Source: Candidatus Dormiibacter spiritus
Lineage (GTDB): Bacteria > Chloroflexota > Dormibacteria > Dormibacterales > Dormibacteraceae
Direction: 5' to 3'
Assembly: GCA_003244185.1 (NCBI GenBank)
Contig: QHBT01000046.1
Location: forward strand, 1-64,000
DNA: 64,000 bases
The notes under the pieces were generated by a model, which worked only from the letters and a program-made list of their open reading frames with translations, was not told where the DNA came from and did not search any database. The position numbers were made by a program, and so were the translations under genes. This document shows positions 16,866-24,275 of the stretch, one piece after another; the first letter of the stretch is position 1, and each line of letters starts with the position of its first letter.

Positions 16866-18398
16866 ATGTCCACTGTAGCCAGGCCGTTGGCGCCGCCCCA
16901 GCCCTCGCCCCTGCGCCAGGCGGGCGATCGTCTGCTGGAAGCGATCCCCGGCGGCAGCACCTGGATCCTCCTGCTGGCCCCTGCCTGGATCCCCATCGTG
17001 TTCGCCTCAAACGGAGCTTTCGCGGTGGCCATCGCCGTGCTGGTTTTCGATCTCTACTGGTTCGTTCGCTCCTTCATGGTCATCACTGGCATCTGGTCCA
17101 CCTACGTGCGCATGCGGCGTGACATGGCGACTGACTGGCTGGAGCTTTGCCGGCAGCCTGTCCCTGAAGGCGTGGTCGACCCGCTCTCCTATCACCACCT
17201 GAGCGTCATTCCCACCTACACGGAGCCCTACGCGGTGCTGGAGAGGACCGTGCGGGCCATCGCGGAAGCCAACTATCCGAAGGAGTTGAAGCTGGTCGGC
17301 GTCATCACGCGGGTGGACGATAAGGCCGGCTGGGTCAACGTTGCGCGCCTGCAGGAGACCTTCGGCGACCACTTCGCCGGCTTCTTCCACATCAAGGACC
17401 CGATGGAGCCGCCGCTGGTTCCCGGCAAGTCGGCGGCCATGAACCATGGCGGCAAGGACATGGTGAAGCGTCTCGGCAAGCTCGGCTATGACCTCCGACA
17501 GGTGCTCATCACCGACCTGGACTCCGACTACCGCGTCCACCCCCAGTACTTCGCTTGGATCAGCTGGCACCACGCGCGCCATCCTGACCGGGAAACTGTC
17601 ATCTGGCAGCCGGTGCCCATGTTCCACAACAACATCTGGCAGGTGCCCACAGCTGTCCGCGTCATGTCCGCCAGCACCACGCAGTGGCAGATGTTCCTCC
17701 ACTCCCAGCCGCACCGGTTGGTGGCCTTCTCCAGCTACACGTGCAGCCTGAAGTTCGTGCACGATGTCGGCTATTGGGACAAGGACGTCATCCCTGAAGA
17801 CTCCCGCTTCTACTGGAAGTCGTTCTTCACATTCGGCACGAAATTCAAGGTGGTGTCCTGCTATCTGCCGCTCTACGGAGATTCACCGCAGTCGCGCGAC
17901 TACGCCGCCACCCACCTGAATCAGTACAACCAGATCAAGCGCTGGTCCTGGGGCATCACCGACATCCCCTACGTGCTCAAGCGCTTGTTCAACCACCCCG
18001 AGATTCCGCTGGCGGCGCGCCTGCGGCGCTTCCTCAACCTTTACCTGAACCACCTGAACTGGATCTTCCTGCCGATCCTCCTCATGTTCGGGGCGTCGAT
18101 CCCGGTGTACGCAAGCGTCGACTTCTCCCTGACCGATCTGGGCCAGCATCTCTGGATCTACAGCCTCGCCATCCTGACAACCACCCTGTCGACGGTTCTG
18201 GCGCTCATAGCGCTCGAGCACCTGATGCTGCCGCCCAAACCAGCGCACTGGAGCCGGGCTCGGCGCTTTCTCATCTACCTGCAGTACTTCAGCTACCCGG
18301 TGGTGGGCCTGATGCTGAGCGTCCTGCCCGCCCTGGAGGCGCACACTCGGCTGCTCCTGGGCAAGTACCTGGAGTACCGCGTGACTGAGAAAGTGTGA
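16866..18398 (+). CDS. Membrane-bound family 2 glycosyltransferase
   Basis: 510 residues. Two membrane helices lie near the N-terminus (about 32-70). A cytosolic GT-A domain (about 95-350) shows IPTYTEPYAVLERTVRAI, the VLITDLDSDYRV acidic motif, IPEDSRFYWKSF (catalytic-base-like ED) and NQIKRWSWGI, equivalent to the QxxRW motif of processive synthases. At least three further helices (about 390-490) follow. This is the cellulose/hyaluronan-synthase-like plan, suggesting a polysaccharide or glycolipid product at the membrane. The DLDSD motif resembles DxD metal binding. Its last bases overlap the GNAT gene start, so the two are probably co-translated. Confidence 0.8.
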   Translation: MSTVARPLAPPQPSPLRQAGDRLLEAIPGGSTWILLLAPAWIPIVFASNGAFAVAIAVLVFDLYWFVRSFMVITGIWSTYVRMRRDMATDWLELCRQPVPEGVVDPLSYHHLSVIPTYTEPYAVLERTVRAIAEANYPKELKLVGVITRVDDKAGWVNVARLQETFGDHFAGFFHIKDPMEPPLVPGKSAAMNHGGKDMVKRLGKLGYDLRQVLITDLDSDYRVHPQYFAWISWHHARHPDRETVIWQPVPMFHNNIWQVPTAVRVMSASTTQWQMFLHSQPHRLVAFSSYTCSLKFVHDVGYWDKDVIPEDSRFYWKSFFTFGTKFKVVSCYLPLYGDSPQSRDYAATHLNQYNQIKRWSWGITDIPYVLKRLFNHPEIPLAARLRRFLNLYLNHLNWIFLPILLMFGASIPVYASVDFSLTDLGQHLWIYSLAILTTTLSTVLALIALEHLMLPPKPAHWSRARRFLIYLQYFSYPVVGLMLSVLPALEAHTRLLLGKYLEYRVTEKV

Positions 18399-18877
18399 GC
18401 GTCACCGTTCGCAGCGCCACCGAGCAGGACGTGCCACTGATCGCCGGCTTCATCCGGGAGCTGGCGGCATATGAACGCCTTGCGCGGGAGGTGGTGATGA
18501 CCGAAGCCGACCTGCGCCTCACGCTTTTCGGCGAACAGCGCTATGCCGAGGTGCTGATCGCTGAGCAGGAGCGGGAGCCGCTGGGCTTCGCGCTGTTCTT
18601 CCACACCTACTCGACCTTCCTCGGCCGGCCTGGCCTCTACTTGGAGGACCTTTTTGTCAGACCCGAGCAGCGCGGTAGGGGAGTGGGTCTCAAGCTGCTC
18701 GCTCAACTGGCGGGCCTGGCCCAGGAGCGCGGGTGCGGACGCCTGGAGTGGTCGGTGCTGAACTGGAACGACTCGGCCATCGGCTTCTACGACAAACTGG
18801 GGGCGCGGCCGCGGAGCGGCTGGACTGTCTACCGCCTGACGGGAGAGGCCCTCCAGGAACTGGCTGCCCGAGCCTAA
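18395..18877 (+). CDS. GNAT family N-acetyltransferase
   Basis: 160 residues with the complete GNAT fold. VRSATEQDVPLIAGFIRELA starts it. LYLEDLFVRPEQRGRGVGLK contains the acetyl-CoA pyrophosphate loop (Q/RxxGxG), and the GRLEWSVLNWNDSAIGFYDK strand-helix ends in LGARPRSGWTVYRL. This W-x-V-L-x-W-N pattern resembles the diamine acetyltransferase-like (SSAT) group, so a small amine substrate is plausible. GTG 18395 overlaps the glycosyltransferase stop. Confidence 0.82.
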   Translation: MSVTVRSATEQDVPLIAGFIRELAAYERLAREVVMTEADLRLTLFGEQRYAEVLIAEQEREPLGFALFFHTYSTFLGRPGLYLEDLFVRPEQRGRGVGLKLLAQLAGLAQERGCGRLEWSVLNWNDSAIGFYDKLGARPRSGWTVYRLTGEALQELAARA

Positions 18878-18958
18878 ACCGGGCACCGCTCGTGAAGCCA
18901 ACTGTGCCGGTTACACATAGTGACATCTGCCTTTGGCTCAGCGACTCAGGGGAAAGTG

Positions 18959-19494
18959 ATGTCTGACGCGACTGGAATGAGTGACGATGAGCTCGACAGA
19001 CTGCTCGCTCCGAGCGGCGATGAGCACTCCCGGCCCATGCCCGATTGGGCGATGCCCGCCGTCACGGCGATGCTCGGGCAGCTCACTGGCAAGATGCCCG
19101 GCGGCGCCTTGGGCGAAGGCGCAGGAAACGCCATGGGCAACGCGATGGAGGATTTGCTCGGGGGCGCTGGGGGGAGAGGCGCTCTTCAGGGCCTGGTCGA
19201 CAAATGCAGCGCGGCGGGTCTGGGGGACAAGGCCCAGTCGTGGGTGTCGGCGGCGAGAACCAGCCGCTCCACCCTGACGACATCGAGCGCATGCTCGGCG
19301 GCGAGAAGATCGAGGCCGTGGCTCAGCAGGCGGGTCAGTCGCCCGAGGCTGTAAAGGCGGGGCTCGCCCAGGCTTTACCGCACGTGGTGAATGCGCTGAC
19401 GCCCGAAGGAACGATCCCCGATGACACGCAGCTGGCGGCACTTGGCGACCGTGTCGCACAGCGGGCAGACCCGGGGCCGATAGCGAAACCGTGA
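18959..19494 (+). pseudogene. YidB-like (DUF937) gene, frameshifted
   Basis: The frame from ATG 18959 (AGGGGAA upstream) gives the glycine-rich N-terminal half: AMPAVTAMLGQLTGKMPGG and LQGLVDKCSAAGLGDKAQSW. The second half is in the next frame: GGENQPLHPDDIERMLGGEK, VAQQAGQSPEAVKAGLAQAL and VVNALTPEGTIPDD. Inserting one base near 19247 joins them as QSWVSGGENQPLHPDD, the exact order of YidB-type proteins (GLGDxxxSWVxxGxNxPI). YidB function is poorly known. This looks like a single-base deletion, real or technical. Confidence 0.7.
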
Positions 19495-19533
19495 CGGTGG
19501 GAGCGGCAGGGGCCCTTGGCCCGAGGGAGGCCG

Positions 19534-22113
19534 ATGGCTGATCAGACGCCGACTGCGCTCTCGCTCACGCGACAGGCGATCCAGGCTGCAAACGACGGCA
19601 ACTCTGATGAAGCCCGCCAGCTGCTCGCCGAGGCGATCCAACTCAACCCGAAATACGAACGCGCCTGGCTCTGGTTCGCCTCACTGGCCAGGAACGACGG
19701 CGAACGGCGGTACTGCCTGGAGCGGGCGCGCGACGCCAATGACAGGAGCGTGGCGCGCGACGCCGCGCGTCGGCTGCGGTCGGTGCCGGAGAAACACCCG
19801 CCCGAACTGGATCACCTGGCGGAGCCGCCGGCCCCGTCCCGGCTGATTGAAGAGCGCGTTTCGGTCTGGCGTCGCCGCCCTAGCTGGTTGATCGGCGCCA
19901 GCGCCGCCCTGGTGGCGCTGATTGCGCTGGGCAGCATGGGGATAGTGCTGAGCAGGTCCAACGGGGCCAGCCCTGTGTACGTCGCCCTGGTGGCCGGGAT
20001 GTCGGGCAGCTCCGCTGCCTACGGCAAGGAGATGGCCGGCAGCGTCCAGATGTACCTGGATCAAGTCAACGCGCACGGAGGTGTGCACGGCCACCCGGTC
20101 TCCCTGCTTCTCTACGACGACAAGGACGATCCCGCCGAGGCGCGGCTGCGCGCCCAGGAGATAGTCAAGGACGGACGGGCGCTCCTCGTGATCGGCCACC
20201 GCACGAGCGATGCGTCGCTGGCCGCCAGTCCCGTCTACCAGCAGGCTCACATGCCGGCCATCTCGGCCACCGCCACAACTGATGCGGTCACCCAGGCCAG
20301 CCCCTGGTATTTCAGCACCATCTTCGACAACCACGACGAGGACAGCCTCCTGGCCGCCTATCTCCGGGACGTCTTGGGGCACAAGGAGGCGAGCGTCATC
20401 TGGGGCAACCGGACCTACGGCAGCAACCTCTTCGCAGGTTTCCAGGCCGCCTACACCCAGGGCGGCCACCTGAAGCACGTGATCCAGCTCAACTCTGCCA
20501 CCGGTGTCATCGACCAAGCGACTGTCAGCCCTGCGATCCAGGAGCTGCAGGCCGATCCCAACCCGGGACCAGTGGTCCTCGCGATGTCGCCCGATCTCGC
20601 CAAGCAGGTGGTCATCGGCTTCAAGAAGGCGAACCTGCATCCGCTCCTGCTGGGCAGCGACTCTCTGGGCGACGTGACCTTCCTCGACTCTTTCCGCGAT
20701 CAGCCCGAGGAGAAGGCCACGCCTGGCGCCTTCACAGATGGCATGTATGTGGCGACTCCTGCCATGATTGACGGCCTGACCGGTGACGGCCTCCGCTGGT
20801 ATCACGACTTCCAGGCGAGGTTCGGGACCGAGCCGAGCTGGCGCGGTCTGACCAGCTACGACGCCGCCATCGCTGCGGTTCAGGTCCTTCGGGACACCGG
20901 CGTCAGCGGACCGCCCAAGGACGCCGGCGCGGCTCGGCAGCGGATTCGGGATGCCCTGGCCTCATTCAAGAATCGGGACAACGCCATACCCGGTCTGACC
21001 GGGCCTCTCTACTTCAGCCCGGCTGGTTCCGCGGTCCGATCCATAGATGTGGGCATCGCCAATAATCAGGACCTCACCTCCGCACCGGTGCAGCTCGCCT
21101 CGTTTGGGGCCAGCGCCGGACCTGACTTCGCCCGCAAGCTCGCGGCCGGTGACCTGATCCAGGCCGGCAACGGCTACCTCGTGCGCAAGCGCATCGTCTA
21201 TACCGGCGTCAACATGAATGAGGTAGGCGATCTGGACCAGCAGGCGCAAACGTTCAGTGCCGACTTCTTTCTCTGGCTCAAGTACATAGGCAGCGATGAC
21301 GCCGCCAACATCACGTTTGTCAATGCCGTCGATCCTTCGCTGAGTCTCGGCGAGCCGCTGCGCTCTGAGACGACGGCTGGCGTGAATTACCGGCTGTACC
21401 GAGTCAACAGCAAGTTCAAGGCAACTCTGGACTTCCGAAACTTCCCCTTCGACAAGCAGGATCTGACGATCGCCATCCAGAACAAGACCCTGTCCTCCGC
21501 CGAGGTGGTCTACGTCGCTGATTCGGTGCTGCTGACGCAACCCCAGAGCGAACGGCTGACCAGCGGGGCGAACGCTTCACAGTCCATCAATTCGATCGAC
21601 AACTGGCAGCCCATCGAGCTGCAGTTCTATCGGGCGTCGGTCGGCAACACATCGCTGCTGGGGGGCCCGCAGCGGGAAGTCCCGGCCAGTGGGATCGAGT
21701 ACTCCCAGTTCGTCACCGACCTCTCGATCGAGCGCAATCTGTCTTCCTTCCTGGTCAAGAACCTGCTGCCCCTCGCGCTGCTGGCGCTCGTGACCTATGT
21801 GTCACTGTTCTTCCCGGCCAACCAGACGGGAGCCCGCGTCTCCTTCGGTATCACGGGCATCCTCACTGGTGCTGTGCTGCTGAGCGGTGTGACCGGCTCG
21901 CTGCCGAATGTCGAGTACACAGTGGCCATCGAGTGGGGCTACTACGCCTTCATCTTCCTATCCGGCACGTGCCTTCTGATCGGACTTCTGGGAGATCGCT
22001 ACTACGACGACAGGCGGACTGTGGCGCTGAACCGGCTTGCCTTCCTGTCCCGGCTCTACTACCCGGCATTCGTCCTCGCCGTTGTGCTGATCTACTACCT
22101 CAAGTTCAGGTAG
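19534..22113 (+). CDS. Predicted pentameric ligand-gated ion channel with TPR-like and periplasmic-binding domains
   Basis: 859 residues. Residues 4-60 form a TPR-like helical repeat (SLTRQAIQAANDGNSDEARQ, AEAIQLNPKYERAWLWFAS). A membrane helix is at about 118-140. Residues 146-520 form a type I periplasmic-binding domain of the LivJ/Peripla_BP_6 kind (VYVALVAGMSGSSAAYGKEM, SLLLYDDKDDPAEARLRAQE, LTSYDAAIAAVQVLRD). Residues about 545-735 are a channel ligand-binding beta-sandwich with the Pro-loop ATLDFRNFPFDKQDL (630-644), lacking both Cys. Four helices follow: TM1 741-760 with the conserved Pro, TM2 769-788, TM3 795-820, TM4 840-858. TM2 reads GARVSFGITGILTG. The expected topology is TPR inside, both sensor domains outside. 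ATG 19534 follows GGGAGG. A LIV-type transporter alone could not explain the Pro-loop and four-helix end. Confidence 0.88.
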   Translation: MADQTPTALSLTRQAIQAANDGNSDEARQLLAEAIQLNPKYERAWLWFASLARNDGERRYCLERARDANDRSVARDAARRLRSVPEKHPPELDHLAEPPAPSRLIEERVSVWRRRPSWLIGASAALVALIALGSMGIVLSRSNGASPVYVALVAGMSGSSAAYGKEMAGSVQMYLDQVNAHGGVHGHPVSLLLYDDKDDPAEARLRAQEIVKDGRALLVIGHRTSDASLAASPVYQQAHMPAISATATTDAVTQASPWYFSTIFDNHDEDSLLAAYLRDVLGHKEASVIWGNRTYGSNLFAGFQAAYTQGGHLKHVIQLNSATGVIDQATVSPAIQELQADPNPGPVVLAMSPDLAKQVVIGFKKANLHPLLLGSDSLGDVTFLDSFRDQPEEKATPGAFTDGMYVATPAMIDGLTGDGLRWYHDFQARFGTEPSWRGLTSYDAAIAAVQVLRDTGVSGPPKDAGAARQRIRDALASFKNRDNAIPGLTGPLYFSPAGSAVRSIDVGIANNQDLTSAPVQLASFGASAGPDFARKLAAGDLIQAGNGYLVRKRIVYTGVNMNEVGDLDQQAQTFSADFFLWLKYIGSDDAANITFVNAVDPSLSLGEPLRSETTAGVNYRLYRVNSKFKATLDFRNFPFDKQDLTIAIQNKTLSSAEVVYVADSVLLTQPQSERLTSGANASQSINSIDNWQPIELQFYRASVGNTSLLGGPQREVPASGIEYSQFVTDLSIERNLSSFLVKNLLPLALLALVTYVSLFFPANQTGARVSFGITGILTGAVLLSGVTGSLPNVEYTVAIEWGYYAFIFLSGTCLLIGLLGDRYYDDRRTVALNRLAFLSRLYYPAFVLAVVLIYYLKFR

Positions 22114-22166
22114 CTTTCCGGATCGCGTCAGCGCTCAGGCTGAGCCGACGAGGTTCATGACGACAG

Positions 22167-22871
22167 CTACCCGCCGGCGATCCCCAAGATCGTGATCCCG
22201 AAGAGCGACCAGAACGTGAGCGCCACTATGAAGCCGAGGAAGAGCACCCAGCCGGTGCCGGTGATGAAGTTGCGTCCTGGCACCGGCCAGCTGACCCAGC
22301 CGAAGCGGCGGGCCAGCCGGGTGCCGACCAGGTTGTCGATGAAGGGCCAGAGCAGCAGCCCCGTCACTATGGCCCCGGGAATGAAGATGGAGAACACCAC
22401 CTCTGGCTGGCCCAGCTTCAGGAACTGAAAGAGGAACAGGAAGTACCAGTCAGGCCGGGGCACCACCACCGCCCGGGGGTCGGCCGACTGCTCAAGGGAC
22501 ATGTTCTCCTGCACGAAAGCTGACAGGAGGCCGACGCCGAGCAGCATGATCACTGCGATGATCGGGTAGGGCCAGAAGTGGTCCGGGAAGAAGGGGTGGG
22601 TCTCCTCTTCCGGCATGTCGTCAGCCAGATGGTGCCCCGACGCGCCCATCAGGATGGGAAACATGGCGAGGCTGACCACCACCGGGTACAGGATGTGGTC
22701 AGTGCCGATCGGCATCCGCTTGTAGGTGGGTTCCAGCTCATGACCGCCGTGGCCGTCCACTTCGATCACCCGAAGCGCCGCCGTCGCCGCCCCGGGGCCT
22801 TCGCGCAGGTAGCCATCCCAGAGCGCCGTGGGCGGAAGTCCTTCCGAATTTGGTGTGGCCTTTTCGCTCAT
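22167..22871 (-). CDS. Cytochrome b C-terminal domain / subunit IV-like
   Basis: 234 residues. A hydrophilic N-terminal part precedes GTDHILYPVVVSLAMFPILM. The quinol-site signature PDWYFLFLFQFLK follows, with three to four membrane helices. The central HHLADDMPEEETHPFFPDHFWPYP segment is of the kind seen in b6f subunit IV and in bc C-terminal domains. No CxxCH haem-c motif is present, unlike QcrC of Bacillus. It is the last gene of the Rieske - b6 - subunit IV operon. ATG 22871 is preferred to GTG 22880. Confidence 0.85.
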   Translation of the reverse strand: MSEKATPNSEGLPPTALWDGYLREGPGAATAALRVIEVDGHGGHELEPTYKRMPIGTDHILYPVVVSLAMFPILMGASGHHLADDMPEEETHPFFPDHFWPYPIIAVIMLLGVGLLSAFVQENMSLEQSADPRAVVVPRPDWYFLFLFQFLKLGQPEVVFSIFIPGAIVTGLLLWPFIDNLVGTRLARRFGWVSWPVPGRNFITGTGWVLFLGFIVALTFWSLFGITILGIAGG

Positions 22872-22883
22872 CTCTCTCACCTC

Positions 22884-23576
22884 TTACATGGGCTCGGAAA
22901 TGCCGTGCTGCCGGATCAGCCTGAAGTGCACGTACATGAGCAGCAGGATCGCTCCCGGCAGCAGGAAGACGTGGATTGTGAAGAAGCGCTGCAGGGTAGC
23001 CGGCCCGAGCGTGGGACCTCCCTGCGCCAGCGACTGCAGAAGCCCGCCCAAAATCGGCGTTCCGGCGATGATCTGGATGGTGACCGAGGTGGCCCAGTAA
23101 GCCTTGGTGTCCCAGGGCAGCAGGTACCCGGTGAGGGAGAAGGCGAGGACGACGAGCAGCATGATCACGCCGACCATCCAGTTCAGCTCGCGAGGCGCCC
23201 GGTAGGAGCCCGTCCAGAAGACGCGGGCCATGTGCAGCACTATCATCACCACCAGCAGGTTGGCCGCCCAGAAGTGGACGCCCCGCACCAGCCAACCGAG
23301 GTAGACGTCCTTCATGATGTGCTGCACGCTGGTGTAGGCCGGGGCCGGGTTGCCGGCGACGTCAGGCACGTAGTAGAAGGCCAGGAAGACGCCGGTCACC
23401 AGTTGGAGAGCAATCAGGATGAAAGTCATCCCGCCGAAGCAGTAGTAGAAGGCGTTGGCGTAGTTAGGCACGCGCTGGTAGAGCGCCTCGTCCACCGACG
23501 AGGTGAAGGGGAAGCGGCGGTCGAGCCAGTCGACGACGGCTACCTGGACCTGGCGGGGACGGGGCACGCTCGCCAT
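22884..23576 (-). CDS. qcrB: Cytochrome b6-type subunit of quinol:cytochrome c reductase
   Basis: 230 residues, four helices, the N-terminal half of a split cytochrome b. Haem-ligating His pairs are visible in VRGVHFWAANLLVVMIVLHM (helix B) and in FTIHVFLLPGAILLLMYVHF (helix D), each separated by 13-14 residues. The conserved Arg/Gly framework includes GYLLPWDTKAYWA near the Qo site. It oxidises menaquinol or ubiquinol and passes electrons to the Rieske protein in the cytoplasmic membrane. It sits 12 bases after the Rieske gene and 12 before subunit IV. Confidence 0.92.
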   Translation of the reverse strand: MASVPRPRQVQVAVVDWLDRRFPFTSSVDEALYQRVPNYANAFYYCFGGMTFILIALQLVTGVFLAFYYVPDVAGNPAPAYTSVQHIMKDVYLGWLVRGVHFWAANLLVVMIVLHMARVFWTGSYRAPRELNWMVGVIMLLVVLAFSLTGYLLPWDTKAYWATSVTIQIIAGTPILGGLLQSLAQGGPTLGPATLQRFFTIHVFLLPGAILLLMYVHFRLIRQHGISEPM

Positions 23577-23588
23577 TTTGGTTTCCCG

Positions 23589-24173
23589 CTAGCCCACGCC
23601 CGGCAGATCGACGCCGTGGACGATGATCTCGTTGGGCTTGGCGCCCTTCTTCCAGGTGTAGTGAGAGAGCGGGCTCGTCGCCGGGCCGCGCTTGACATTG
23701 CCGTTCAGGCCGAACGCGGAGCCATGGCAGGGGCAGCTGAAGCCCTGGCCCTCGTTCAGCGAAACGCTGCAGCCCAAATGCGAGCAGGTGGCCGACAGCA
23801 GTGCCACGTTGCCACCTGCCTTGATCGCAAAACCCTTGAAGGCGATCTTCCCCGGATGGTTGTCGCCGCCTCCGTCTGCCATCACGAAGCCCTTTCCTGC
23901 GGGAGCGTCGAAGCTGACACCCTGACCGTCCTGCAGCTGATCCAGCGGCTTGTCCAAGGTGATTGGGAGGTCCAGGAACTTGTTGGCGCCGGCGCCGGGA
24001 ACTATGTAGACGAGCAGCGGCGCCAGGCCGGCCAGGCCGATGGCGCCCATCAGGCCGCCCAGAAACCAGACTATGAAGTTGCGGCGGTTGGTCTTCTGAA
24101 GCAGTGTCGAGGTGGTCTCTTCGGCCGGGGTAGCGATCTCTTTTCTGGCTCCTTTCAGAGGCCAATCTAGCAC
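23589..24173 (-). CDS. qcrA: Rieske iron-sulfur protein of bc-type complex
   Basis: 194 residues. A short cytoplasmic head with TNRRNFIVWFLGG resembles a twin-arginine signal followed by an uncleaved membrane anchor (GLMGAIGLAGLAPLLVYIV). The soluble domain carries both 2Fe-2S ligand boxes, TCSHLGCSVSLNEG and CPCHGSAFGLNG, including the disulfide-forming cysteines, and ends with the usual IIVHGVDLPGVG. It shuttles electrons from quinol at cytochrome b to an acceptor cytochrome c. No cytochrome c gene lies beside it. First gene of the operon. Confidence 0.93.
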   Translation of the reverse strand: MLDWPLKGARKEIATPAEETTSTLLQKTNRRNFIVWFLGGLMGAIGLAGLAPLLVYIVPGAGANKFLDLPITLDKPLDQLQDGQGVSFDAPAGKGFVMADGGGDNHPGKIAFKGFAIKAGGNVALLSATCSHLGCSVSLNEGQGFSCPCHGSAFGLNGNVKRGPATSPLSHYTWKKGAKPNEIIVHGVDLPGVG

Positions 24174-24275
24174 AGGGGGAACCTCTCAACGCCACGCTCG
24201 CTCGCAAGACCGAAGCGCCCGCCCAAGTGACGCCATCTCCTCGACGCGAGCCTGCGAGCGCAGCCGTCAACTAGC

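Noticed and set aside
22578-24170. 530-codon plus-strand frame across the cytochrome b genes
   Set aside because: Composition rich in His/Arg/Gln without motifs; it lies antisense to genes with haem and 2Fe-2S ligands.
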